A stretch of DNA of 45,826 nucleotides from assembly GCA_951801675.1 (NCBI GenBank), contig CATONX010000020.1:1-45826 (forward strand), given 5' to 3'. The position numbers and the translations under genes are program-made. Each line of letters begins with the position of its first letter. The first letter of the stretch is position 1. Positions 32,656-40,792 of the stretch are shown piece after piece. Origin of the DNA: an uncultured Eubacteriales bacterium (GTDB taxonomy: Bacteria; Bacillota; Clostridia; Oscillospirales; Acutalibacteraceae). Under the pieces are notes generated by a model that saw only the letters and a list, made by a program, of their open reading frames with translations, was not told the origin of the DNA and did not search any database.

Positions 32656-34050
32656 TCAAACGGGATGGACCTTATTCACCATATCCACATTCTTGTCAAT
32701 GTGGTACTTTTCGTTGCGCCGCTGCTCAAAAAACTTGACCGCCACCTGGCCGAACTGGGCGTAGGACAGGACGTCTTCCTCCTGCTCCACCCATTCGCTG
32801 CACTCGGCGCGCAGCTTGTCAAGCTCCGGCTGGAGCTGGTCAGCCGGACGGCAGGTAATCGGCGTTTCGTCGCCGATGATCTTCTTGCGGAATTCCGGGT
32901 CAATCGGAACCGGGGTCGCGCCGTACTCGCCGCGCACAATGCCCTTGAATTCCTTCGTGACCATCTTATACCGCTCACCGGTGATGATGTTGTAAACCGC
33001 CTGGGTGCCCACGATCTGGGAAGACGGGGTGACCAGCGGCGGATAGCCCGCGTCCGCGCGTACACGCGGCACTTCCTTGAGCACTTCCTCCAGCTTGTCC
33101 TCCTTGCCCGCCTGCTTGAGCTGGGACACCAGGTTCGAAAGCATACCGCCGGGCACCTGGTAAAGGAGAGCGTTTGCGTCCACGCCCAGCACCTTCGTAT
33201 TCAAAAGGCCGCTCTTGAGGTACTTCTGACGAAGGGTATCCACGTAAGCACGGATGCCGTCGAGCTTGACAAGATCTAGACCGGTGTCGTAAGGCGTGCC
33301 CTTGAGGGCCGCCACCATGGACTCGGTGGCCGGATGGGAGGTACCCATGGCCAGGGGGGACATGGCGGTATCAATCACGTCCACGCCCGCCTCGATGCCT
33401 TTCATAAGGACCATGGAGGCAAGGCCGGCGGTATAGTGAGAGTGAAGCTGGATCGGGATCTTCACCGATTCCTTGAGCGCCTTGACCAGATCATAGGTGG
33501 CATAGGGCGTCAGAAGGCCGGCCATATCCTTGATGCAGATGGAGTCCGCTCCCCGCTCCTCCAGCTCCTTGGCGTATTTGACATAGTATTCGGTACTGAA
33601 AACCGGGCCGGTGGTGTAGGAAATGGCGGCCTGCAAATGCGCGCCTTCCTTCTTGGTGGCCTTGATGGCGGTTTCCAGGTTGCGCACGTCGTTTAGCGCG
33701 TCGAAGATACGCAGGATGTCGATGCCGTTTGCCACCGACTTCTGCACGAAATATTCCACCACGTCGTCCGCGTAGTGGCGGTAACCGAGCATGTTCTGCC
33801 CGCGGAAGAGCATCTGCAGTTTGGTGTTGGGCGCCTTTTGGCGGATGATGCGAAGGCGCTCCCAGGGATCTTCGTTAAGAAAACGCAGGCATGCGTCAAA
33901 GGTGGCGCCGCCCCAGCATTCCAGCGAATGAAAGCCCACTGCGTCGAGCTGTTCGAGAACCGGAAGCATTTCTTGTGTCGTCATGCGGGTCGCGATCAGG
34001 GACTGATGCGCGTCGCGCAGGACGGTTTCTGTAATTCCAACCTTAGCCAA
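32656..34050 (-). CDS. Carboxyltransferase of the oxaloacetate decarboxylase alpha / transcarboxylase 5S type
   Basis: This 464-residue protein starts ITETVLRDAHQSLIATRMTT and contains LECWGGATFDACLRFL, MLFRGQNMLGYRHYADD (Lys/metal-site region), IKDMAGLL and QLHSHYTAG (metal-binding His pair). A PYC_OADA C-terminal domain follows. It lacks the fused biotin domain, which is encoded just upstream as a separate protein. The family moves CO2 between carboxybiotin and pyruvate/oxaloacetate. The TTG start has AGAGGTG 7 nt upstream. With the 12S-like and biotin-carrier neighbours, the set looks like methylmalonyl-CoA:pyruvate transcarboxylase or a decarboxylase whose membrane subunit is elsewhere. 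Confidence 0.9.
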   Translation of the reverse strand: MAKVGITETVLRDAHQSLIATRMTTQEMLPVLEQLDAVGFHSLECWGGATFDACLRFLNEDPWERLRIIRQKAPNTKLQMLFRGQNMLGYRHYADDVVEYFVQKSVANGIDILRIFDALNDVRNLETAIKATKKEGAHLQAAISYTTGPVFSTEYYVKYAKELEERGADSICIKDMAGLLTPYATYDLVKALKESVKIPIQLHSHYTAGLASMVLMKGIEAGVDVIDTAMSPLAMGTSHPATESMVAALKGTPYDTGLDLVKLDGIRAYVDTLRQKYLKSGLLNTKVLGVDANALLYQVPGGMLSNLVSQLKQAGKEDKLEEVLKEVPRVRADAGYPPLVTPSSQIVGTQAVYNIITGERYKMVTKEFKGIVRGEYGATPVPIDPEFRKKIIGDETPITCRPADQLQPELDKLRAECSEWVEQEEDVLSYAQFGQVAVKFFEQRRNEKYHIDKNVDMVNKVHPV

Positions 34051-34074
34051 GTTGTTGCACCTCTTTCCCGAATG

Positions 34075-34461
34075 TTACTGGAGCGCGATCATGGGCTTGC
34101 CGGAGTCAACGCTCTCGCCCTTGTTGACCATGACCGACGCCACGACGCCGTCGCGGGGAGCCATAATCTCGTTTTCCATCTTCATCGCTTCCAGTACCAG
34201 CAGCACGTCGCCGCTCTTGACCGAATCGCCCGCCTTAACGTTGACGCTCAGAATGGTACCGGGCATCGGGGCGGCGATGGTCTCGCTGCCGGAAGGCGCC
34301 GCTGCGGGTGCAGCAGGAGCAGCCGGGGCTGCCGCCGGGGCCGCAGGCGCAGGAGCGGCGGGAGCAGCCGGTGCCGCAGGGGCGGGAGCCGCGTTGGCAC
34401 CCAGTTCTTCCACCTGTACGTCGTACGCTTTTCCGTTGACCGTGACTCTCAAATTCTTCAT
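34075..34461 (-). CDS. Biotin carboxyl carrier protein (transcarboxylase 1.3S / decarboxylase gamma type)
   Basis: This 128-residue protein has a short beta start (MKNLRVTVNGKAYDVQVEEL), then a flexible Ala/Pro linker (~23-56) and a biotinyl domain (~60-128). The modified lysine is Lys94 in EAMKMEN. It swings carboxybiotin between the two neighbouring carboxyltransferases. The ATG at 34461 follows GGAAAGGTGG; the frame to 34521 upstream of it is not needed by the family. It is placed 24 nt before the 5S/OadA-like gene. Confidence 0.93.
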   Translation of the reverse strand: MKNLRVTVNGKAYDVQVEELGANAAPAPAAPAAPAAPAPAAPAAAPAAPAAPAAAPSGSETIAAPMPGTILSVNVKAGDSVKSGDVLLVLEAMKMENEIMAPRDGVVASVMVNKGESVDSGKPMIALQ

Positions 34462-34572
34462 GATAAACCACCTTTCCTCCAGCGGCTTTCCTTTTTGTTC
34501 TCGTTTTAGCCCCACCCGCATTTGCCGCTGGGAAATGACGGTGGCTTTTTCACCCGGAAACCCGGGTGTTTG

Positions 34573-35874
34573 TTACAGCTGAATGTTCGAGTGCTTCTTG
34601 GGCAGGCGGGAAATCCGCTTGCCTGCCAGCAGGTCGAGTGCCGCGATGAGGCGGGCTCTGGTCTCACCCGGCTCGATGACCTCTTCGAGAAGGCCGGCCT
34701 TGGCCGCGTCAAAGGGAGCGGCCTTGGTGTCGGCGTATTCCTGTACCAGTGCTGAACGCTCGGTAAGCGGGTCTTTCATAGCGGAAAGCTTCTTGTTCCA
34801 CAAAATGGCCACTGCCGTCTCCGGCGCCAAACCGGAAATCACCGCCTGGGGCCAGGCGTAAACCGCGTCGGCGCCCGACGCCGTGCCCGCCATGGCGACA
34901 TAAGCCGAACCAATGGCCGAGCCGGTGATGACCGAGACTTTTGCCGTAGTCGCTTCCGCGTAAGCATGCGCCACCATGGACGCTTCCTTGATGGAAGCAA
35001 AACCCTCGCAGTCCACAAAGGAGACCACCGGAATCGCAAACGCGTCCGCAAACCGCACCATACGCGCCACCTTCGCGCTGGAATCCGCGTCCAGGGCTCC
35101 GCCCTTGGTCATGGCAACCGCCACCGTCTGGCCTGCGATGCGGGCAAGGCCGGTTACCGCCTTCTCGCCTACCTTTGCCTGGAATTCCACAAAGCTGCCG
35201 CCGTCCACCGTCTGGCAGATGGGGCATGCGTCGGAATTCGGCTCGGCGGAGTCGGCCACCGGAGTTGCAGAAATGTTATTGAGAGGCAGAAGGGAGACAA
35301 TTTCCTTGACCTTGGCCACCGCCTCGTCAAGGGTTTCGGTCTCTACCGAGATGACGCTCTTCGCCTTGTCCTCTTCGTTTGCAACCAGGAACAGATCGCC
35401 CTCGGCCGCCTTCACCACCACGTCCGCGTCCGCCGCGATCAGGGAGAAAGCGCCCCCGCAGGGACCTGCAATGAGGGAAATCTGAGGGACGACGCCGGAA
35501 AGGTTGTTGCTCCACATGAGCAGCTCGCCGATGGCGGCAAGCGCTTCCACGCCTTCCTTAAGATAGGCGCCGTTGGAATTGAACACCCCGACGACCGGAC
35601 AGCCGGTTTTTGCCGCCAGGTCATAGACCTTGCGGATTTTCGCCGCCTGCTCTTTGCCGACCGCGCCGCCGTTGACATCCCGGTCCTGTACGAAAACATA
35701 CACCGGAGCACCGTCCATGGCGCCGCAGCCGGTGATGACCTCAGGCGCAGCCATGCAGCCCAGTTCCGTAAAAGAGCCGGCGTCGAACAGCTTCTCGGTA
35801 AGCTTGCGGGCCGGCGTCTGCTCTTTGGACGCGCGCGCCTGCGACAACGTGTTGAGTCCGCTTTCTAAGCTCAT
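34573..35874 (-). CDS. Acyl-CoA carboxyltransferase (PccB/MmdA/12S type)
   Basis: This 433-residue carboxyltransferase has two crotonase-like halves. The N-terminal half has a loop at CGAMDGAPVYVFVQDRDVNGGAVGKEQA and the oxyanion stretch AGPCGGAFSL. The C-terminal half has FVDCEGF, ITGSAIGSAYVAMAG and the adenine/CoA region VYAWPQAVISGL. It is shorter than most 12S/MmdA subunits (~510), with a brief N-terminus and a compact middle. Likely substrates are methylmalonyl-CoA/propionyl-CoA or another short acyl-CoA. The ATG follows GGAGG, and a strong promoter lies at 35973-36001. It is the first gene of the three-gene operon. Confidence 0.88.
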   Translation of the reverse strand: MSLESGLNTLSQARASKEQTPARKLTEKLFDAGSFTELGCMAAPEVITGCGAMDGAPVYVFVQDRDVNGGAVGKEQAAKIRKVYDLAAKTGCPVVGVFNSNGAYLKEGVEALAAIGELLMWSNNLSGVVPQISLIAGPCGGAFSLIAADADVVVKAAEGDLFLVANEEDKAKSVISVETETLDEAVAKVKEIVSLLPLNNISATPVADSAEPNSDACPICQTVDGGSFVEFQAKVGEKAVTGLARIAGQTVAVAMTKGGALDADSSAKVARMVRFADAFAIPVVSFVDCEGFASIKEASMVAHAYAEATTAKVSVITGSAIGSAYVAMAGTASGADAVYAWPQAVISGLAPETAVAILWNKKLSAMKDPLTERSALVQEYADTKAAPFDAAKAGLLEEVIEPGETRARLIAALDLLAGKRISRLPKKHSNIQL

Positions 35875-35972
35875 TCTGGTTCCTCCATTATCAGGAACAT
35901 CCGCCGGAATCCCGGCATTTTGCCCCCGTTTTTCTATTCGCCTTCCTGCGAAAACTATTTTTACACCTAACT

Positions 35973-36001
35973 ATTATAATAAATTGTATATAATTTAACA
36001 A
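35973..36001 (-). promoter_or_regulatory. Promoter of the carboxyltransferase operon
   Basis: On the minus strand, TTGTTA (35996-36001), 17 bp and TATAAT (35973-35978) lie in a very AT-rich stretch, with a start near 35966 and a ~90-nt leader. The region directly follows the stop of the preceding gene, so no terminator separates them. Confidence 0.75.
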
Positions 36002-36006
36002 GGTTT

Positions 36007-36387
36007 TCAAAGGGGATTTCGGCCCGCGCAGCATCTTTGAAAGAACTGTGGTAAATTTATCACCATTTTGTCCCCTATTTTGTGGAATCCAACCGACGAA
36101 ATTGCTTCAAAAAACGCGATATTTTCGCATTCCACCGTTTTTGCCCCCGCGTCCATGGCAATGGAGGCCGCTGCGCGCGCAAGTCCGTCCAGCAGGGTTT
36201 CATCCTCCCCAAAGGAGACCGACCATAAAACCGCCCGCTCCCCTTCCCGGCTGAACACTAAGCTTCCGGTGCAAACCCCGTTTTCCACCGCTTCGAGCAC
36301 GGCGAATCTTTGCTCCATAGGTAAGCCGTGGGCGCTTAACAAGGCCTTACGTCTCTCATCGTCTCTTACGGGCTGTATTTTTAGCAT
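36007..36387 (-). CDS. Small GNAT-like hypothetical protein
   Basis: This 126-residue protein has a pattern reminiscent of a compact N-acetyltransferase: a mid-region strand (GSLVFSREGERAVLWSVSF), a helix (LLDGLARAAASIAMDAGAKTVEC), then FFEAISSVGFHKIGDKMVINLPQFF like the GNAT C-terminal end. A clear acetyl-CoA loop (Q/RxxGxG/A) is not visible, so activity is uncertain. Its start overlaps rluB by 32 nt, with an AGAGGAAAAGCT ribosome site inside rluB. It is the last gene of the scp-gerW-dacF operon. Confidence 0.65.
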   Translation of the reverse strand: MLKIQPVRDDERRKALLSAHGLPMEQRFAVLEAVENGVCTGSLVFSREGERAVLWSVSFGEDETLLDGLARAAASIAMDAGAKTVECENIAFFEAISSVGFHKIGDKMVINLPQFFQRCCAGRNPL

Positions 36388-37156
36388 AGCTTTTCCTCTT
36401 TCCTTGCGTTTGTCCGTCGTTTTTGCCTGCCGCCGCCTTCCCGCTTAAAAGCCGGCGCACTTCCTCGGTGGTCAGCTCCCGCCATTTGCCCGGCTGGAGC
36501 ATTCCCAGCCGCACGGTACCGATGGCGATGCGCTTGAGCCGGGCCACCTCCAGCCCCAGCACCTCGCACATTTTGCGGATCTGGCGGTTTCGCCCTTCGT
36601 GGAGGACGATTTCCACCACCGTGCGTCCCTCTTCTTTGAGAACCACATGGGCTTCTGCCGGGGCGGTTTTGCGCCCGTCGATGACGATGCCCTCCTGCAT
36701 GCGAAGAAGCTGTTCATCGGTGATTCCCGGACGCACCGTCACCCGGTAGGTCTTTGGCACATGCTTGGACGGATGGGTTAAGACGTTTGCGAAATTGCCG
36801 TCATTTGTGAGAAAGAGCATGCCTTCCGATTCCCGGTCCAGCCGTCCCACCGGGTAGACTCGTTCGGGGATGTCCTTCACCAAATCGGCCACGCACCGGC
36901 GGTCCTGCTCGTCGCTTAAGGTGGTGATATAGCCTCTGGGCTTATAGAGCAAGATGTAGCGCATCTCGTGCTTGTGCTCGAGGCGCTTGCCGTGGACCGT
37001 TACCAAATCCCTTTTGGGAATGACCTGATCCCCAATGGAGGCCTTGCGGCCGTTTACCTTCACAAAACCGCCCGCGATCAGTTCCTCCGACTTGCGCCGG
37101 GAGGCAACCCCGCATTCGGCCATGTACTTTTGCAGCCTTACCTTTTCGATCTTCAT
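36356..37156 (-). CDS. rluB: RsuA/RluB-family rRNA pseudouridine synthase
   Basis: This 266-residue enzyme has an N-terminal S4 domain (VRLQKYMAECGVASRRKSEELI) and catalytic motif VGRLDRESEGMLFLTNDG, where the Asp is catalytic. HEGRNRQIRKM and the Lys/Arg-rich tail (GKRKSYAKNTARKRR) bind rRNA. The ATG at 37156 has AGGAAAG upstream and starts where the family does. RluB-type enzymes modify 23S U2605. It follows scpB and dacF as in many Firmicutes. Confidence 0.92.
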   Translation of the reverse strand: MKIEKVRLQKYMAECGVASRRKSEELIAGGFVKVNGRKASIGDQVIPKRDLVTVHGKRLEHKHEMRYILLYKPRGYITTLSDEQDRRCVADLVKDIPERVYPVGRLDRESEGMLFLTNDGNFANVLTHPSKHVPKTYRVTVRPGITDEQLLRMQEGIVIDGRKTAPAEAHVVLKEEGRTVVEIVLHEGRNRQIRKMCEVLGLEVARLKRIAIGTVRLGMLQPGKWRELTTEEVRRLLSGKAAAGKNDGQTQGKRKSYAKNTARKRR

Positions 37157-37176
37157 TGCTTTCCTACTTCCTCCGA

Positions 37177-38343
37177 TTATTGAAACCATCCCGTTATGTA
37201 CCGCCAGATTCCGGCGAAAAAGTTCCCGATCTGCTCAAAAAAGGATGGTTGCTTCTTGCTTAAAAGTACGTCGTGCTTGGCCATAAGCACCGTTTCCCCG
37301 ATCTTCTGCCCGTCGAGGTAATAAGACGCGGTGCCTACCGCGCTTCCGGTGGAAACCGGTGCATAGACAAAGGGAGGCAGCTCGATTTTAACCTCTATTT
37401 TGGAAAGATCTCCTTCCACTAAGGGCGCGGTCGTCAGAGGCGGGCGCTGGATGACCGCCAGTTCCTCGAGTTCCCCGCCGGTAACCTTGATTTTCTGTTC
37501 CTCAACGGCCGGCAGATTCTGCACCGTCACCTTAGAAAACCCATAGTCCAGCAGTGCCTTGTGATCCTTCCAGTCGTCCGGGTCGTTTAAGGTTACCACC
37601 AGGAGCTTGACCCCGTCCCGCTCGGCACAGGACACCAGACACCGGCCCGACTTCTTGGTAAAGCCGGTCTTGACCCCGATGGCCCCCTCGTACTCATTCA
37701 CCAGCCGGTTGTGGTTGCTTAAAGTACAGGTTTTCGCCGGGTTTTGAAACTCCACCTGAGCAATGCTCTTGCGGGCTACGTCGGAAAAAACCGGGTTTGC
37801 CATGGCTTCCCGAGCGATCAAGGCCAAGTCATAGGCAGTGGTGTAATGCTGCTCATTATCAAGCCCGGACGGGGTGACGAAGGAGGTATTCTGCGCGCCG
37901 ATCTCCTTAGCCCGCTCGTTCATCAAAGCGGCGAACTCCTCAAAGCTCGGGCGCACCGTCAGGGCGATGGCGTTGGCCGCGTCGTTCCCGGAGGCCAGCA
38001 GCGCCCCATGCACAAGCCCTTCCACCGTGATTACATCCCCGATGTGCAGCCCCATGGAGGACCCCTCCACCAGGGCCATTTCACCGGTGACCGTCACGGG
38101 CTGGTTCAAGTCGCAGTTTTCCACCGCCAGCAGCGCCGTCATGATCTTCGTGGTGCTGGCCATGGGAAGCTGTTCGCTTTCGTTCTTCGCATAGAGAACC
38201 CGCCCGGTTTGGCATTCCATCAGGACGGCGGCCTTCGCAGAGGTGGATGGCTCCCCCTCGGCCGCTTGCGCCGGCATACCGGAAAGGAGCGTCACCAACG
38301 CAGCCGCCGTCGCCAACCCTTTTCGGATCGTTTGTTTACACAC
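37177..38343 (-). CDS. dacF: D-alanyl-D-alanine carboxypeptidase, DacF/PBP5 type (S11)
   Basis: This 388-residue exported enzyme trims the terminal D-Ala of peptidoglycan stems. It has a signal peptide (cleavage likely AQA|AEG), catalytic Ser63 in STTK (63-66), SGN (118-120) and KTG (225-227). A C-terminal beta domain is followed by an amphipathic membrane-anchoring helix (SFFEQIGNFFAGIWRYITGWF). Its context next to gerW suggests a function in cortex structure during sporulation. The GTG start has GAAGAGGTGG upstream, and that ribosome site can be hidden in a long stem (38348-38409). A SigE-like -10 (CATACAAT) lies within the same stem. Confidence 0.93.
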   Translation of the reverse strand: MCKQTIRKGLATAAALVTLLSGMPAQAAEGEPSTSAKAAVLMECQTGRVLYAKNESEQLPMASTTKIMTALLAVENCDLNQPVTVTGEMALVEGSSMGLHIGDVITVEGLVHGALLASGNDAANAIALTVRPSFEEFAALMNERAKEIGAQNTSFVTPSGLDNEQHYTTAYDLALIAREAMANPVFSDVARKSIAQVEFQNPAKTCTLSNHNRLVNEYEGAIGVKTGFTKKSGRCLVSCAERDGVKLLVVTLNDPDDWKDHKALLDYGFSKVTVQNLPAVEEQKIKVTGGELEELAVIQRPPLTTAPLVEGDLSKIEVKIELPPFVYAPVSTGSAVGTASYYLDGQKIGETVLMAKHDVLLSKKQPSFFEQIGNFFAGIWRYITGWFQ

Positions 38344-38347
38344 AGCA

Positions 38348-38409
38348 AAACCACCTCTTCATACGTTTGAAATTTCCAGTTGGACACTTTCATTGTATGC
38401 AGGTGGTTT
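38348..38409 (-). promoter_or_regulatory. Long imperfect stem covering the dacF ribosome site and a SigE-like -10
   Basis: On the minus strand, AAACCACCT (38401-38409) pairs perfectly with AGGTGGTTT (38348-38356), which holds the dacF Shine-Dalgarno. CATAC/GTATG and TGAAA/TTTCA continue the stem inward. CATACAAT, a match to the SigE -10, lies just after the left arm, so transcripts starting there would lack that arm. The corresponding -35 is weak. Confidence 0.45.
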
Positions 38410-38417
38410 GCGTTTCA

Positions 38418-38843
38418 TCATTCGGCTTTTTTAGGATCGTTTGCTTCTTCGGCTACATTGACCGCTTTTTCTTCCGGCTTTTTCTTTTTAAAGAGGGCCG
38501 TGATCTGGTCGAAAACCTCCGGGACGATCTTCACGATGTTGCTGCCCACATTGTCGGAATTCGCCACATGCAGGATCTTCGCCTCGCCGTTTGCGATGAC
38601 GATAAAGGCCACGGGGGTAATGGAAATGCCCATGCCGCTTCCGCCGCCGAACAGCTCTTTTTCCGACTTGGTCGGCAGGTCGGAGCCGCCCACGCCCAGC
38701 CCGTAGCTGATTTTGGACACCGGGATCAGCGTGGTCCCGTCCTTTGCATAAATCGGGTCGCCGATGACCGTGTTCGCGTCCACCAGTTCCCGGATTTTCT
38801 GCATGGTCGCTTCCATCATACTTTTAATGGGATGTTCGCTCAT
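38418..38843 (-). CDS. gerW: GerW/YtfJ-family spore protein
   Basis: This 141-residue protein has the family core: MQKIRELVDANTVIGDPI, TTLIPVSKISYGLGVGG, GGGSGMGISITPVAFIVI and a Lys/Glu tail. In B. subtilis YtfJ/GerW is made in the forespore and is needed for normal germination. The ATG at 38843 overlaps the upstream DUF2953 stop as ATGA, which parallels the B. subtilis ytfI-ytfJ pair. A longer frame to 39053 is only the overlap with that gene. Confidence 0.92.
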   Translation of the reverse strand: MSEHPIKSMMEATMQKIRELVDANTVIGDPIYAKDGTTLIPVSKISYGLGVGGSDLPTKSEKELFGGGSGMGISITPVAFIVIANGEAKILHVANSDNVGSNIVKIVPEVFDQITALFKKKKPEEKAVNVAEEANDPKKAE

Positions 38844-39496
38844 GCTACTGCACCGCCTTTTTGTGTATTGGTTTTGGATTTCTTCGCTTTTATCATGGTA
38901 ACCAAAATCCGCCAGATTAAACCAATTCCGCTGGAAATTAAGAAAAATGGGCGGATTTGAATGCGCGCATACAGATAAGCGCTGGACTTGGCTCCTTCGC
39001 GAAAGTCCGGAATGACAGAGAACGCCTTTATCTGCATGGCAAGGAAGTTGCATAACACACCAAAAGCACTGTACACCGCCGCGCAGGTCCGACCGTACTG
39101 AATGCCGGTGTCCGCCGCGTCCTCCCCCGCCACCACTAGGTCGATCACCACGTCGTGCACATGGATGCGCGACAAGGTGGATTTGGCCGCACGGCCGGTG
39201 TGATGGGCCAGCTCTCCCAGCAGATGCACCACAGCGGAAAGCCCTTCTTCCTTGAGGATTTTCTGAAAGGCGCTTTCTTTTTTCGGCGCTTCCTCACTGG
39301 AAGAAGGCTCTTCTGCTTTTTTCTTTTTTTCTTTCTTCGGCTTCTTCTCCTTTTTCGGCACCACCTGAAACTTCAAAAACGCATACTTGATCGTGAGGAA
39401 AAACCCTTCCTCATACCGGAAAAGCAGATGCAGCGGGAGAAACAACAACAGGGCTAAAAACGCGAGAATTCCCCCCACAATAGCCAATGCGGTCAA
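38840..39496 (-). CDS. DUF2953 protein (YtfI-like)
   Basis: This 218-residue protein has an N-terminal membrane helix (ALAIVGGILAFLALLLFLPL) and a highly charged Lys/Glu region (~48-75). A central domain includes VHDVVIDLVVAGEDAADTGIQYGR, typical of DUF2953. A second hydrophobic segment lies near the C-terminus (FFLISSGIGLIWRILVTMI). The function is unknown; it is coupled to gerW by a 4-nt overlap. The TTG start has AGGAGG 7 nt upstream. Confidence 0.85.
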   Translation of the reverse strand: MTALAIVGGILAFLALLLFLPLHLLFRYEEGFFLTIKYAFLKFQVVPKKEKKPKKEKKKKAEEPSSSEEAPKKESAFQKILKEEGLSAVVHLLGELAHHTGRAAKSTLSRIHVHDVVIDLVVAGEDAADTGIQYGRTCAAVYSAFGVLCNFLAMQIKAFSVIPDFREGAKSSAYLYARIQIRPFFLISSGIGLIWRILVTMIKAKKSKTNTQKGGAVA

Positions 39497-39511
39497 GGCG
39501 CACCTCCTAAC

Positions 39512-40075
39512 TCATCCGTCCGTCTGTTCCGTCTTCACGGCTTCTTCTCCGCCGAGACCCTCCTGCCGGTCGGGCAGGGGCGGCAGCTCATCGAGAGAGG
39601 AAAACCCGAAGCAGCGCAGAAAATCCGGCGTGGTTCCATACAAGAGAGGACGGCCGGGCAGCTCCAGCCGTCCCTTTTCTTCCAAAAGACCCTTGGCGCA
39701 CAGGCTTCCAACGACACCCGAGCAGTCCACCCCTCTGACCTGCTCCACAAACGCCTTGGTCACCGGCTGGTTATAGGCCACCACCGCCAGCACCTCCATG
39801 GCCGCTTGGGACAAAGGGGTGTTGCGCCGGATTTCCAATGCCCGGCGGATGGCCTCGGCGTACTCGGTTCTCGAGCAAAGCTGGTATTCTTCCCCCAAGC
39901 GCACCACACACAGACCGCTTTGCCGGGCGTCCAGCTCATCGGCCAGGTTTTGCGCCACTTTGCAGACCGTTTCCTTATCCAGCTTCAGCGCCTGGGCCAG
40001 CTTTTCCGCGGAGATGGGGGTACCGCTTGCGAACAAGAGGGCCTCCAAAGCCGCGCGCGCTTCTTTTACTTCCAT
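39512..40075 (-). CDS. scpB: Segregation and condensation protein B
   Basis: This 187-residue protein consists of two winged-helix domains (EVKEARAALEALLFASGTPISAEKLAQAL; NTPLSQAAMEVLAVVAYNQPVTKAFVEQVRGVDC) that bind ScpA in the SMC complex. The ATG overlaps the scpA stop by 10 nt. The C-terminal ~25 residues are acidic. Confidence 0.95.
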   Translation of the reverse strand: MEVKEARAALEALLFASGTPISAEKLAQALKLDKETVCKVAQNLADELDARQSGLCVVRLGEEYQLCSRTEYAEAIRRALEIRRNTPLSQAAMEVLAVVAYNQPVTKAFVEQVRGVDCSGVVGSLCAKGLLEEKGRLELPGRPLLYGTTPDFLRCFGFSSLDELPPLPDRQEGLGGEEAVKTEQTDG

Positions 40076-40788
40076 TTCGTTCGTTCCTTTGCTGTGAGAG
40101 TCAGGTCCTCCACCTGCACCCCGTCGCTGACCTCCACCCGTTTGCCCCGAACCAGTTCCAGCACCGCCAAAAAGGTAGCCACCAGCTCCGACCGGCTCTG
40201 CACATGCTCGAGCAAACCGCGCATCTGCACGGTTTTCTGGCCCCAGAGCCTGCGCAAGACAAAGACAATCCGGGAGGTCACCGATACGATGGGCTTTGCC
40301 ACGATGGGGGTAAAGGCCGCCTGGGGAGGCGGCAGGTGGCGCTTTCCCTTGCCGGCGGCGTCCTGGTATGCGGCAAGCAGTTCCTCCGGTTTATGGGTGC
40401 AGCGGTAGGTTTTGTCCACCGGGACCGGGCTCGGTTCCCGGCAAAAGAGATCGAACCCTTTTGTGCGCGCCGCTAAAAGCGCGGCGATTTCCTTGGCTGT
40501 CTGGTATTCGAGCAGCTGCCCGGTTAGTTCCTTCTTGAGCTGCTCGCTTTCCTCGTGCCTTGGCAGCAGGGACACCGTTTTCATATGCACGAGCCGCGCC
40601 GCCATTTCCAGAAACTCGCTGGCCACGTCCATATCCGCTTCCTGCATGGCGGTAATGTGCGCTAAGTACTGCTCTAATAAGTCTGATACGGCAATGTCCT
40701 GAATATTCAGTTTGTTCTTCGAAATTAAGTGCAAAAGCAAGTCCAGCGGTCCTTCAAAGACCGGTAGCTTATACGATATCTTGTCCAT
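40066..40788 (-). CDS. scpA: Segregation and condensation protein A (kleisin)
   Basis: This 240-residue protein has the signature start YKLPVFEGPLDLLLHLISKNKLNIQDI that binds the SMC neck. The middle part (FLEMAARLVHMKTVSLLP) and a C-terminal winged helix (FLAVLELVRGKRVEV) bind the SMC head. With scpB it bridges SMC heads for chromosome condensation and segregation. It starts 4 nt after the site-2 protease stop, with only a weak AGG before the ATG. Confidence 0.95.
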   Translation of the reverse strand: MDKISYKLPVFEGPLDLLLHLISKNKLNIQDIAVSDLLEQYLAHITAMQEADMDVASEFLEMAARLVHMKTVSLLPRHEESEQLKKELTGQLLEYQTAKEIAALLAARTKGFDLFCREPSPVPVDKTYRCTHKPEELLAAYQDAAGKGKRHLPPPQAAFTPIVAKPIVSVTSRIVFVLRRLWGQKTVQMRGLLEHVQSRSELVATFLAVLELVRGKRVEVSDGVQVEDLTLTAKERTKWK

Positions 40789-40792
40789 GGGC

